Of a DNA stretch of 64,000 nt, positions 1 through 13,123 are shown one piece after another. The first letter of the stretch is position 1. Each line of letters opens with the position of its first letter. The translations under genes were made by a program, and so were the position numbers. The notes beneath the pieces are model-generated. The model saw only the letters and a list, made by a program, of their open reading frames with translations, was not told where the DNA came from and searched no databases. Source of the stretch: Megaleporinus macrocephalus (taxonomy: Eukaryota > Chordata > Actinopteri > Characiformes > Anostomidae); the NCBI GenBank assembly GCA_021613375.1, contig CM038704.1:28080082-28144081 (forward strand). Direction: 5' to 3'.

Positions 1-679
1 TTTTGATCTCAAACTTCAGTGAACTGTAGTAAATCACTGTGCCAGTGTCTGACTACTGGACAACAACTCAAACCTTAACTTACCCTTAAATAAAAGTATG
101 CAAGAATTAAGTGTTTTAATAAGAATAAAGACTTAAGAATGTAAACCGGCGGTATTCACTTAGAATAAAGGTAATATCCAATAAGTCTTGTATTTCAAAA
201 CTAACGTCTAGAGGCAGATAATGTGACAAAAGATACTGTAAACAAATAACTGAAGGGTTTTTGAAAGGTGTGCATTAAAAACTTCTTTTATTTATAAAAA
301 CAAATTATATTTTTTCAGATATACATATGTTGCTGGGAATATGTAGCTGAGATCTACATAAACAAGACACATCAACACCGCCTTGATCAGACATATAAAA
401 ATGTGTATTATACTCTGCAAAAACCTTTTACATTCAAAATTGTTTTAAAGGGAAACCCTGAACTAATTTTATTTAAAAAGTTCAACTGCATCGCTGATAT
501 GCTCCTTAGTCTATTCTGAGGGTCTATTATTTGTGTGTATTTTATAGTAATCAATGTCAATGATTTAACTTGGCATCTTGTTGTATCTTATCGTAGTAAA
601 GGGGCTGGGCTTTTTTTTTATTTTTCAGGGCAAGCACTCTGAACTTTAATTTATCTGGGCCAAAACAATATGTATATAA
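1..679. other. AT-rich intronic DNA, no feature seen
   Basis: Only short T and A runs (for example near 610-630) are visible. There is no coding potential, RNA gene or recognisable repeat. Confidence 0.5.
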
Positions 680-923
680 ATATCATCACTGTCCAAAAAA
701 AAAACACTACCTGCACTTTAGTCGATTTTTATTTTTCTACATCATTAGAATGTAGCAGCTGCCGTTTGGATTGTGTACAAATTTTATGATAAATGGACCA
801 ATGGAAATGCTCCAAAATAAATTGGACAAAATTCTGGTTCCATTGACTTACACTGAGTTTTTGTTCTGTCCTGTAAAGTTGACATTTTGAACATACTTGT
901 TTTTCTTTGGACAGTGATGATAT
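680..923. mobile_element. MITE copy A with 18-bp terminal inverted repeats
   Basis: The left end reads atatcatcactgtccaaa and the right end is its exact reverse complement (tttggacagtgatgatat), giving a 244-bp element. Inner blocks (tatttttctacatc, tcctgtaaagttg, acttgtttttct) recur in the copies at about 42.4 and 43.2 kb. It has no coding capacity. The superfamily is uncertain; it is a non-autonomous DNA transposon by structure. Confidence 0.75.
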
Positions 924-1159
924 GACCTAAAGTAAGTGCATCTTTGCATCCCTAGTGCTCATGTATGTAAACGCATGGTTTAAATATTAACATATTAATA
1001 ACACATGCACACAAGGCATGCATTTAGAGCCTCCTTATTTTCCTGCATTAAAAGTGTGTAGTAACCTGGCAGCACATTATTGTAGAAAATTGTTAGATAC
1101 CATAACACCCATAATGAATACATTATCACTCTTTAAAGAGAACCAATATCTCCATTTTC

Positions 1160-1290
1160 TAAGATACTTAGTCATCTGCATAATTTGAACTCTACAGTTG
1201 TTCTTTATATTGTGTCAAAGTTTCTAACTGGACCAATGAAATTGCTCCAAAACTGCTTCAAACTAAATACTCTCTTATTAACTATATACG
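1160..1290. mobile_element. Decayed fragment related to the same MITE family (copy D)
   Basis: The block aactctacagttgttcttta matches aactctacagtcatccttta in the copy at 42.4 kb, and ggaccaatgaaattgctcca matches copy A. The termini are too eroded to place, so the ends given are approximate. Confidence 0.45.
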
Positions 1291-1320
1291 ATATATGATG
1301 ATGTCGTCAAAACAAACCCT

Positions 1321-2059
1321 TGTTTCTCCAGAACAGTCATTTTTCAGGAGAAGAAATAAACGTTCTTAATATCTAAGTTCACCAAGTATTACTGGGCCAT
1401 TTCTACTGCTCCACTCACTGATACAGCTCAGAAAATGTGAAGAGCAGCTATTTTAAGGACAGCATACACATTATGATATTTCTCATTATGGTGGTGGAAA
1501 TCTAGCAACTATCAAATGGCAAGTACTTGTTATAATAAGCCATCATCAAGCTGATCCAGGTTATTAAGAAATTCTTTTGTCTTCCTTTAGACAAATTTTG
1601 TCTTCTTAGACGGAAAGGAAATTTGTCCCTCATTACCAATTCCAGTTGATGACATTAATAAGTTTGCGACAAAGGCTATAACCAGGCTTGTGAATAATGG
1701 AAGTCAGCACAAGTACAGCTCTACCGGCCCAGCAGAGGCTTCTCCAGCACCCCCCACCCCCCCAACCCCATCCTCAGCGCTGGGCACAGACAGCTCATGA
1801 AAGAGCTCTTCCCCCTCGTGTCCCGTGCTGGGGGAATGGGAGGCAAGTCTTCATATTAGAACTTCAAATAGCTCCTTTGTAAGCAGAAGGAGTGGGAGAG
1901 GAGGAGTTCATTTACACTTTATACAGCCTCTCTTCTTCTTCTTTTTCTTCGCCGTCCCTCAGAAGCCTCCACTCTCTCTCAAATCCAAAGTCAAAATAAA
2001 AAAGAAAAAGGGGGGAGAAAGGAAAAAAAGGGTGGGGGGGGTTGGGGGAAGAGAAAGAA
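1321..2059. other. Intronic DNA ending in a purine-rich, G-run tract
   Basis: The first part is unremarkable. From about 1990 the plus strand becomes almost pure purine, with G runs at 2030-2048 that could form a G-quadruplex. Open frames here are low-complexity Lys/Arg or Phe/Pro artefacts. Confidence 0.5.
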
Positions 2060-2720
2060 TGAGGAGAAAGAAGAAAGAGGCGGCGCGTGAAGCTCGCGAG
2101 CCGGAGGAGGCTTATGGTGGTTAGGCAGTTTAATTGGATAAAAGAGGAAGATTAAAGCCTTCTCCACTCTGTTCCATAAATAATTGATTTGTAATGTATT
2201 TGCGGTGGCAGGCCCAGGCCGGCGTTTGGCGATGGCGGACGGTTTGAGTGGCAGCGAGGTTCGGATTCCCACTCCGTCGCGCCGCTCTTTGTTTTTTCAC
2301 ACTGAGATACATGGCACGCTTGAAAGCCAGACGAGAACACGTACACACATACAGGCGCGCGCAAAAGCGAGAGCGGCGGCAATTTTGATGTCGCGCCGCC
2401 GCAAAATCAAACATCATGGTGTAAAGACGGCGCGCTAGGAACTTTTGTATTTGTGGAAGGCCAAACTTTTTACACTCGGTGAGGAGCGAGGGATGCGTTC
2501 CTTTAGAAAGAGAACATGGGCTCTTCAGCATTCGCTGTATTAGAAAACAAAGCCTATCGCGGCCGTACACGTGTAAACAAATACGCGGGGCCCACAACAT
2601 ATTCCGGGCTTGTAAGAAGTTTGCTTCTTCAGAAAGGAATGTTTTGTGGTGTAAACAATGAGACCGAAATAGTGGCACCGGGGCGATAGAAAGCGCCGCG
2701 CTCTCATGGATGCCGTTTAT
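2060..2720. promoter_or_regulatory. CpG-rich intronic island, candidate regulatory element
   Basis: CpG dinucleotides are dense here (gaggcggcgcgtg, ccgtcgcgccgc, tgtcgcgccgccgc), in contrast with the CpG-poor introns around it. The block also holds an AT-rich core (cataaataattgatttgtaa) and two forkhead-like sites (gtgtaaacaaatac, gtgtaaacaatg). Such a mixture is typical of developmental enhancers or unmethylated islands in fish. An alternative promoter is possible. No convincing protein frame exists, although a short frame starts in good context at 2232. Confidence 0.4.
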
Positions 2721-3142
2721 CTTGGTTTTCAGGAACAACAACAGCAACGACAAACTGCAGCAACCAGAACAAAAAAAACAACAACAAAAAAAAAAAAACA
2801 TCTGTCGCGATAGCAAACTCTGCTGCTGCGAATTATGCTGCTCTGATTCACAAGTTTATTACAGAGCAATGTTTCCCCCTGATACGCACACTCACAAACT
2901 GAGAAAGAAACATTAATTTGTTGTGACAAATTCTGAGAAGACAACAAAAAACAGTCATGCTAAATTCCTTCTGCTTAATTCCTTACGCTTAATTATGGTC
3001 ATAAACAAACATCATAGGTCAGTGAGCGTTTAGCAGCAGAGATACACTGTGTCTGAATGCATTAGGACTATAGCTGCCAGCTATTGCATTTCTAGAAGCC
3101 TCAGTTTAAGCTTCCTCCCTGCCTTCCTCCTCTTCCTCTAGT

Positions 3143-3176
3143 TTGTGTGTGTGTGTGAGTGCGTGTGTGTGTGTGT
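3143..3176. repeat. Interrupted (TG)n microsatellite
   Basis: The run of TG units is broken by single GAG and GCG variants. Confidence 0.9.
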
Positions 3177-4969
3177 CTGGACCCCGTGCAGCTGCGTGGC
3201 CCCTGGGTCGGCCCATGACGGAGCAAACAGCCATGAGTAGTGCACTGCAGTTTCTTGATGGTCCCATAACTCCCCGGTAATCTTCCTCCAATGGCAGCAG
3301 ATAATGATGAGGGACAGAGGGCTATGACTCTGACTGCTGGGGAGGGGCCATGCCAGAAAATATTCCAGCTCAGGTCCATACTGACTGCAGGATAGGAGGC
3401 AGTGACCCTGGCATGGTGAGGTTCGGGAGGGGTTGGGTGTGTTTTGGAAGCAGGTCAGAAGAAGCAATGTAAATGGGGGCAGATTAAAAAAGGAGATATA
3501 GAAGATATGTTGGTGCATAACACTGCGGTTCTTATTCACTGTTCACTGCATTATTGCTTATTGTTGGCCCCGGCCTTTGACACTGTGTAAAAGTAAAAGG
3601 ATTAATGAACCAATAGACATTTAGAAAAGCAAAGCATAAGGTTCTGGTTTCCAGAATGGCGTATACAAGTTCATTAAATGTGTGTTATCAATATGCTTGT
3701 AACAGTTGACCCAAATCTTAATGTTAAGAAAAGCCATTTTCTCTTCTTTCAACAAAAACCCAAACCACAGCACAAGGGTTTATTTCAATTTCATTGCTGT
3801 AATGTTTTGGTATCTTGGCTGCTTATATGTGCTAATGTCTTAACACAAGCTTAAAAAATATACATACAGGTTTACATGTGGAGCGTAGGGGCTCATCCCT
3901 ATCAATATTTGGGCAGAACAGAACTGACGCTACCAAAATTTGAACAAATTGGTTTGCACTGTCTTTGGAGTTAATTTCATACTGATTAGAGTATCTCAAG
4001 ACTCTGAACACGTTAGCGCTTTCAGTCAGCTCTCGCATCACTGCCGGATTCTCTGTGAATACTGTACAGGTGCCTGTAGAGGTGAACCTGCTCAGCAAAT
4101 CTACATTCAAATTCATAGGTGCCAAACGCGGAGAACGGCAAGTTACCTCCAAATTAGTAATGTTACCGAAGAGGCCAAAAACATAATGTAAGTTCATGTA
4201 AAGAGGTTTTACTTATAGTGATTTTATAGTAATTCATCATGAAATGTTTACAGGATATAAAGGCAGCTGTTGTGTTAAAAAGACACAATCAAAATGAAGA
4301 TTATTATTAGGGTAATAATCAGAGTAATAGTTATTTTTTGGTCATATTAAAATCTTCTTTCACTGTTTTTACTCAGTTCAGGGACAGTAGCATAAATCTA
4401 CTGTTGACAGTTAATCCAGCTGGACTAACTTCGTGCTCTGTCAGCGTATTGCTTGTATATGTGAGGTGAGGCTGGAGCAGAGACAGACTTTCAGTAAAGC
4501 CTAGGATTTGTGTAGAAGCTGTGTGTCCATGTTTAATAGTGGTAAACTCTACTGAACTGGGTGAGGGACAGTTACTCTTCGCAGATTAAACATATCAAGA
4601 AACTAGCTTGGAGTGGATATGAATGCAAATCCATTCATCTCTGAATGTTCATCTTCAAGGTTTCTCTTTGCTATTTTGTTAGCTACTAGCTGAGCTGGAC
4701 TGCTGACCGGGTTTCTGCGAGGCCAGCAGTCTGAATGCCGATCTTCAGGGTTTAAAGTCAAAACCAGAGATCATTTATTTCTGTCAGAATGCCTAGCAAA
4801 GCACTATCATACTGAGGACTTTCAGGAGGATTATTTTATTTTTACTTAAAAATCTAATTCTGCTGTGGAGCTCAAGGGAGCAGCAAAAGAGCCGCTGACC
4901 TCTGCTAGAAAGCTACAGCTTTGGAGATGCAAGGTTTTTGTCTGACAGTATGGTGTGCTGTCTGTGGTT

Positions 4970-4970
<1 letters not shown>

Positions 4971-5002
<32 letters not shown>
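4971..5002. repeat. (TG)n microsatellite
   Basis: This is an uninterrupted TG run of about 16 units. Confidence 0.95.
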
Positions 5003-5005
<3 letters not shown>

Positions 5006-5228
5006 AATGGGCCTTTCCTGGGGTCAAACGCTCACTCACGAATGAAATCTAGCAACGTGAGTCAGTGTGTGCCGCGAGCTGCTTCAGCTAGGCCTGCATG
5101 GCAGCTGATCTTGCAAGCCTGAGTGGAGCTGTCTGAGCGAGGCACAGTCGGCTATAGAGGGGCAAGGTCACCTCACACGAACCATCATGAGAAGGAAAAA
5201 AAACAAAAACTAGGCCTTCATTGGCAGT

Positions 5229-5229
5229 C

Positions 5230-5264
<35 letters not shown>

Positions 5265-5275
5265 AAGAAAGAGAA
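5229..5275. repeat. (GA)n microsatellite
   Basis: The GA run carries AAAG interruptions and is followed by further purine-rich DNA to about 5310. Confidence 0.9.
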
Positions 5276-8100
5276 ACACAGATAGAGAAAAAGAGGGAGA
5301 CAGACAGACTGTGCTGGCACGACATCCAGAGACTAGAAAGCATCAGAGCCAGCGTCTGGCTGGAGAGGGAAGACTAAAGCTCAAAATTACTGAATAAAGT
5401 AAGACTAGTCAGCCAACACAGCACCATGAGGGAAATCCTGTGTATTCATCCAAAACACAAAAACACCAGAGGCCTAATAAAGCCTAAAATACTCCGCTGC
5501 TTTTAATTATATGTCATCTTTAGCGAAAGGCGGTAGCACCATGTATACTAAATACATAATCATTGTACTGAATCCGGTGTTTTGCAGCATCCATGTTAAT
5601 CTGCAAGTGTGGTTTCAAAATGCAAGATAAAACAAGCACGGCTGACGACCCACCAGAGGTTTCCTCCTAGATAACTGTCAGAAAGCTGAACTCGGTTGGT
5701 GGCAGATAAATAACCCAACTCCCACCTCTCCACACACAGAGTAATTATTCTCTGAGCAAGAGATTAGAGTGCCAACCAGACAAAACTGTCTAATGGGAAC
5801 CCAAAACCAACTGAGATCACCTCTGTACATCCGCACGAACGCAGTGAGGATAAATCGCATGAACGACTCGAGGAACAACCTTTAGTCTTGGACTAAATTA
5901 CAATGTCAGGGATGATTCTTCACTGGGTGCGATGCATCTCTAGAAAACAAGCCACAGGAGCTTCACATTTACATAAAATTCGATTTCAAATGCAAAGGCC
6001 CTCAGAAGCCCTCAGTACCAATATGCCCTAAACACTAACTGCTTACAGTGTGATAAAGAAAGGCTGCTGTGGGAGACTCTATTTATGTAATCCCTTACAC
6101 ATACAGACCTCTGTAAAACCTCAGATATATTACAGAGGTTCTGCCCCTATAACAGACAACAGTCAGATTTTGGGGCAGCTGGAGTGGACAGTTAGCATTA
6201 AAATTGAGAGGCATGTAATAGATACAGGCTCTTGGCTTCTGATCTAGTTTCAGGCCAGGGACAGAATATTTATCTTTTTTTTTTAGTTCACTAGAAGCTG
6301 GATGTAATCTTGTGGTACACGTTGGTCAATGACTCAAATCTGAAAATGATGTTGGACGTTTTTAGCTTTTGGTATCTCGGTTTCAGGAAAATATGAGATT
6401 TATTTTGGTTTAGCAATAAGTTGTCTGGTGTGTAAGGCTGAGTTTGCTCATTGTTGCTTTTACATATTTTAAATAATAATGTTGTTATCAGCTTCAATTC
6501 TGACAGGTCAGTCCTTTGGAAACTGAAGTATTTTAATACAGAGGCAAATACAGAGGCATGTTAACCAGACATTTAACTACAATAACCTGCAGAGATGACT
6601 GACAATTATAACAGACGGGTAAAAATCTGTAAGTAACAACATCAGCATGACTGAGAACACCAGCATCAGTGCATGTATATCCATGGTTTAAACAGCTGCT
6701 TCTGCTGTCTATTCTTTTGTGTTAGTCTGCTTTTATTGTGATTTACGTATCTCTTTTTTTTTATCTCTCTTTACACCCCATAATTTAACAGAGCAAAGAT
6801 TCCTTTGGATTCAAAGAACGTAAATTACCCTTTATGAACTCGCAGTGCTTCTAGGACTGGAAGAGCGAAGCACAAATGCAATGGCCACGTAAACTTTTCT
6901 TTTCAAAGGCTTGTTATACACAGACAGAATTAAAACACAACTATATATTTAAGAATCATAGAAAGAGAGGTAAGATAAACAGACCTAGATAGATAAATAG
7001 ATATTGATGTAGTTGATAAGTTGATTCAACCTTCTGATCTTCTTTCTAGTGAAAAGGATACCAAACGATACCATATGTATCAAAAATATGGAGTAAGCAA
7101 GTGTGTGTTGTTTTTGAATAGCTTTGTGTAACTGTCCAGTTGCATGAAAGTTTACCCGTGCAAGGCTATCACACTGGTCAAGACTGTTCAGGTACTGGAA
7201 GTGTGCTGTTTGATGTGGACCGCACTGGACCAACACCTCCAAACTGTCAGCTTACAGTTTCACTGTTTCAAGACAAGACTAAGGATTGAAGGACTTGGAG
7301 TTCCATGAGCACGATAATTCCATCAAGCCCTTCCAAATTTGTCCTTTCAAACCGGTCTGATCAAAAATGTAACCCTCGACTCCCTCTGAACTACTGTGTG
7401 TTAAGGAGCAGCTACCCATGAATAGCTTGAGGTCCATTTGAAGACATTACGCTAGTAATAACATTTAAATGTAGCATTAATGTGTATGTATGAATGTGAT
7501 CACACTGTAATGACCTATTGTACAGCTTTGAAGAGGCTATTTTATTGGAGCACAATCTGGAGAGAAGCCTAAAGCTGATGGCAGCATAGCTTCTCCATAG
7601 GACTGCACATTAAGAGCGAACAAGAAAGCATTTTCATAGAAACTATCACATCGTCCGGTGCATTAAAGTTCCCAAAGCAGATACTACACCTTTTTTATTT
7701 TTATTTTTTTTATGGGAACACACAAAAGCCCACTCTGGGGATACAGTGCTTTAACACGGCATGTTGCCAGCTCTGCTTTGACATTCACAAGTAAGAACAC
7801 ATATGAAAGCAAGCTTCTGAAATTTGGCCAAGGATGAGCAAGTGAATTGCAAATGCACTCAACCAGAGTATCTAGGACAATAGTCGGACCCCTCTGATAA
7901 CATCTACGATTAATACATTAGCCCAACCTGTGATTCCCTCTAAAAGAACACAGACATCTGTATGTGAACACGGGCTAAACTTTTCCTGACCCATTTACCT
8001 CACGTGGTCCCACGCTCTGGGTCCTGGCCCAGTACAGTAGCTACACAGAAACTCCTAAACTCTTCCAAGATTCTTCATCAACAATTCATGGTGAAGCGTC
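5276..8100. other. Intronic DNA, no feature seen
   Basis: No repeat, RNA gene or coding exon was recognised. Short A/T runs occur near 6270 and 7690. Confidence 0.45.
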
Positions 8101-9215
8101 TCATAAATTATGAGAGCACCTCCAGCTGACATTACGCAGAGAAGAAGGTGGCGATTCCCTTCGCCTTCTCGCAGTGCAGAGACCAAAAAAAGAAAAACAG
8201 ATCGTCTCCTGACGTTACGGAAAAGTTCCGCTTGACCGTCATTCGTGCATCTTTCACAAGCTTTCAGAAGACGCTCTTACACATCTCCAGTCATAAAAAG
8301 TGAAGATGGGAAATCGGAAATGAAGGGGAAAAAAAGCCTAAAATGTGGCTCGCATACAGAACATCAACCCTTGGCACCCTCTCTGATAAGTTTCTCAGAC
8401 CGAGCCTCCGAGTTCAAATGAATCAAAAGCTATTACAAAATATATCGAGCTGGAAATATTAATTAATCAGACACTTTGGAAAGTTTTATGGCGAATTCCC
8501 TTATTTATGAATGATACGGTGCACCTGAAGTGCTGCAATATTTAAGTCTTTGTCCTGCTTTTGCTCTTTAGAAACACTGTGACTGCACTTGTATGCCCCG
8601 TGCCCAACTGTGGGGGGTCTAGACAAAATGTGCATTATACAAACCCTGAACTCTTTCGGGGGTTCGACCACGCTGTTCATGCGCAGCCTCTATAAGCAAT
8701 TGTTACAATTTGTTATAGCTTTGTGTTTCGCTTGACTCGATCATAGAGTTACAGTCTTTTCTCTTCTACCATCACAGGCTTAAGTTAATCATGGCGGACT
8801 CAGGAGATTGCGAAGCCTCTGCTGCAGTGGTGGAAGCTACAATGGCTTCGTTTGATTAGAACTTCATCAAAGCCATTAGCTACACCAATAAAAGTTCGTC
8901 ACAGGAGGACAAAGACAGCGTCCAGCCGAGAGAGATCACGGCCTTGGCTCTGATTCATCTGGTTAATTATTAGCCTTGGGGTTCTGCTTCAGCAGTCATA
9001 TTCCCATCCCCCCCAACATGGCCTTTTTCCGTTAGAAAGAAAAAAAAAGAAAAGCCTTGAACATGTAATGCCGTGTATTGTAATTATAGATGTTCTTATG
9101 CTCTGGGGCATTTGTTGCTCAACTCTGCCGTAGAGAGGTCCTAGCCGAGGAGTTACGGGGTCTAAAGGGAGGGAGATGGTTTTCAACATAGTGAGATGCA
9201 TCTGCAAATAATACT
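8101..9215. promoter_or_regulatory. Candidate conserved non-coding block
   Basis: It looks unlike the surrounding decayed intron. There are balanced-composition stretches with homeobox-type cores (atattaattaatcag near 8457, ttaattattagcc near 8960) and a CpG-containing part at 8800-8950. This is pattern recognition only. Alignment to other fish LPP introns would decide it. Confidence 0.25.
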
Positions 9216-11898
9216 TAAGAGGGGCAAAGAGGCTGGGAAGTGGGCAAAAAATGCAACAAAATGGGATACAACATGAACTGTATCTGTTATGTAAGCTTTG
9301 TAGCCTACTGGGAAATCTGGTTGGGAATGGCAGTTCAGAGACTTCTATTTACACTGCACTTTGGGGAGGTTTGCAGAGGCCTATTTTTTAATGTCTTCAA
9401 TAATTCAACATTTTCTTTGTTGGTTTTCAGCAACTTAACATATTAGACACAAAGCTGTTTGGATCTTTTGTGAAAAACGGCTAAATTTAAGAAATAAACA
9501 AAAGCCTGAACCGAATGTCCATACATTTTATCCACTTCTTGTGATGTAGCACCCAAACTATTTAAGTGCGTAAAGCCCTTTTAGACTACTGAGAGTTTCA
9601 TGAAGTGCTTATACCAGCAGTTTAAAAAAGAAAACTGGCATCAATATTTAAGCAAATTCTACTGTTCATACTAGAAAATATTTACTGACCCTGTTTATAC
9701 AGGGTGTCCTATTACACACGTTGAGTGTCAGGATCATTGAGATTATCCACTAAATAATCTGCAAATCATTTTAGCATAGTTATAGAAGTGTAAATATAGC
9801 CAAAACCTCTCTCAACACTTCGACAGTGCCTTCTTCTGCTCTAATATGGAGGAAAAACAGCCACTAGACTGCCACCACTACACAGAGACATTGCTTCTCC
9901 TTTCCTTCAGCTTCTCACATGAGCTTCTCTTCCACGTTTAATTCAGTCGTCTAATCCATTGGTCTCTGGTTGGGCTAGTTAACTTAACTCATGCATAAGT
10001 TTAGTCAACACTTAATTCAACAAGCAATTGGGCTGATTGAGCCAATTTCCATATTATGCATCAATATATTATACAGCAATCACATTTCAACCACAGTAAC
10101 CATTTGACTCCTAAGATCAAGAAAAAAGAGCAAATAGCAGTTTCTGCTTTTTAACATTACATGTTTAAGTGTTTTTCATTAAAAGGTAACTGGAAAAATC
10201 AGTAAGTACTCTTTAGCAATATTGGTGGTAGTTGACTAATAAATCCACAGGGATGTTAGTTGAGATTTTCTGCTAATCACAAAACCCCAAGTACTTTACT
10301 TGTGTGGATATACTATATGAGCTGAAAGTAATTCCACTACAAGCTGAGCGAGAGAGTCTTGAAAACCAGACTGCGGTAGGTTTAGAGAACAGGAATAGGA
10401 TATTTGACTGAAAGGCAAAAATACTAATCACACAATGTTTAGTGTGATGTTTGAGCAACAAAAGCAAGCGTGTTTAATAAAATGGGGTAGCGGCTGACTA
10501 ATTTGCAGTTATATGTTGCTCTGAAAGACTCAGTACTGCTCGCTACCAGCATTTAGCTTATTAAAGAAATGGTTTGATCTGTATTGGGCAGATAAATCAG
10601 GGTACAGAAGTTTAAATTCTATGTGGAAGGCGAGATTCGGAGAGCTGTGGTGACGTTAGCAGTTACATCAAACAGCCTGTTTACTTTTGTGTACATAATC
10701 TCTGAGACTAAAATTCACTGAAATACAATAACAATAAAAAAAAAAACCTCTGCAATGCACGTCTCCCACACAACAAACCACATCTGCTGTGAGCCCAAAA
10801 CCCTTACAGGCTACTAAGAGAGTACAGTATGCTTTTTGGAACGACTAGTTAACTAATAAAAATGAAAAGTCCTGCAATTCTAGTACACTCATTCCAGTAC
10901 ATTCCTTTTTTGAAGGACCGACTCTGGAAGTCACTGTTCAGTTCAGCTGGGCTCAGGTCACAGTTGGTCTGGTCACTTTTAAGAAATACATCATCTGCCT
11001 TTTCACTGTCTTCTCCCACTGGAGCTATGTTTGTTCTTACAGGCTCAGGTAGCTGGATTTGATCTATTCCTCAAGCACAGGCTCAGGGAGATGAGTGGGT
11101 GGCAGCAGTGTGCACTTACTGAAGTGCTGCTTAAGGGTGAGCTACCTCATTTTCTGTCTAGTCCACTTCTAGGATCTCAAATCGAGACATTTTCTTCAAC
11201 CCAGACAAATAATAAATGTGAAATAGGAAGACTGGGCAGCCAACGGAGAGACTGTAGTTTGAGCTCTCTGCTGTGTGCTGTGCTGCTGCCTGTGCTTAAC
11301 CTTTGACCTACAGCAGACATATCTGACATCGTTCCTTTTTTTTCCTGTACACCTGCCATCTCACTAAAGCGTTTCTTCTCTCTCCATTGCCAGAGTACTA
11401 TGCTCAGTCGTTCGCTTGCCTTAGTGACCTGACTTTACTTCTGACCTATTTACAGGCCAGGCTGTTTTCAGCCCCCCTCTGGCCAACAAGAGTGAGTTTG
11501 CAAACACTGGCTGTGTGTGGTCGTGGCCGGTGAAGCCAGGCCACATGCTTACTGCAGGGCAGACAGCGCTAACACATGCCCCAGCCAAAGGAGGCCATGG
11601 CAGCTTGGACGAACCCATCTCTTCCCCTGTCCAGCCCTGGCGGCCTGCTTCAACCTCTAACGCCAAGCAATTACACATCCAACATAACAGGTTCATGTAC
11701 ATGAGGCTACAGTACTTAACCCCCTACACTCTAGGCTTGTGACTCTGTGACCAGTGGCCATTTTCATATAACATCTGCAGTCAACAAAGCAAAGCCGTAA
11801 TGTGCATGATGGTAACGTATAAATTACCTCACATCTTTAACTAGAAAGAATAGATTAATAATAATACAAAGAAGTAAAAGAATAGTTCATTATTATTA

Positions 11899-11946
<48 letters not shown>

Positions 11947-13123
11947 CCTGCCTTGCATGGGGCTGTCAAGTACAACCTAACTACTATTTTGTTTACATGC
12001 TCTTTCCAGTGTTAACTAAATTCTAAACAGAAATCCTGCACATTTTGTTTAGTATAATATACTACAGCATACCGTAATGAAGCAAACACATATAGATTTG
12101 CATTTATCACCAAAACACATATTACAGCTATACATGGGACAATGACATTTCATTTCTGGAGGCAAGTCCAATATTTCTTTATAAAATCCACTGATGTTAA
12201 TGTTAGTACATGTTCAGTTCATTGCCATTTATCATTGCCAACATTGCCAATTATGTCTCCTAAACTGTTCAATGTGTGGTTGTACCACCAGACATTTTTT
12301 TTGGGTGGTGACTTGCTGTTCAAAATTTTTTTTTGCCATTATAAAAGCTATAAAACAAATATTATCACACTGAATAGATGCTTAAAAATAAAGAAAAGCA
12401 CACCAGGTTTTTTAAAGGCCATCATTAAAGTACATACCGTTCCATGTACACTGTATTGGTAAAACAACAGCGCATACTACTCATACACACATATCTGTAA
12501 TCCAAGTGTACATATTAGAATTCCTTTTTGAAATAATTCAGTAAGTACAATGAAACTACTGCAGAGGTTATGTAGTTACACAAGTAAAGAAATAGAACTC
12601 TGGACTCACTGAAGTGTCAGTAGAGGTTAAATAATAAGGTCCGCTATACAAAGAGAAGGAGCTGTTAGAGGCAGAGCTACTGTACGTGTTTTCATCATTG
12701 TCACTGAGTCGGTTTCTGGCTAAAGGAAAGGCTGAAAGAGCTTTTGTTGTCTGCTAAGCAGTTAGGATGTGGGTTTAAGTTCAGATGAGGAGATAAAGGC
12801 TCTGGGGCAAAGATTCTTCAAAAGGACAGACAGGCCAGAGTGAAAGAGATAACCAAAAGCACCAAGTGATTCTCAAAAGCATCTCTGTGTATCACTTCAC
12901 ACGTTTTAAGGCAAATAAAAAAACTGGTACACTGAATACCAAAAATCTATTTTTTTCATATTTGTTTTGCCTTGAATTCATGACACAAACAGGTCATTAA
13001 CCAAACAGTCTAACTGAATCTGAAGCTTTATTACATCTTCAGCTACAGACTATTTTACAGATTTTTTTGTATGTAGTCATGTTGACGAAGTTGAATAAGG
13101 TGGACAATCCCACTATTTCATGC
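9216..13123. other. Intronic DNA with one ATT microsatellite
   Basis: The only clear structure is the trinucleotide tract at 11889-11943. Open frames near 11.0-11.7 kb have no recognisable domain. Confidence 0.45.
11889..11943. repeat. (ATT)n microsatellite
   Basis: About 18 ATT units with one GTT interruption. Confidence 0.95.

Larger units (their letters stand above)
2721..5228. other. Intronic DNA with two TG microsatellites
   Basis: It contains an A-rich/AAC tract at about 2769-2799, interrupted (TG)n at about 3143-3176 and (TG)n at 4971-5002. Open frames that cross the TG tracts code for alternating Thr/His or Val/Cys and are not genes. Confidence 0.5.

Noticed and set aside
2225..2275. 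ggttcggattcc as a tRNA B box
   Set aside because: The spacing, A box and acceptor stem do not fit a tRNA. The motif lies in CpG-rich DNA where such words arise by chance.
2130..2816. 228-codon minus-strand open frame and a plus-strand frame starting in good context at 2232
   Set aside because: Both lack any recognisable domain and cover CpG-rich and low-complexity DNA. The sequence looks regulatory rather than coding.
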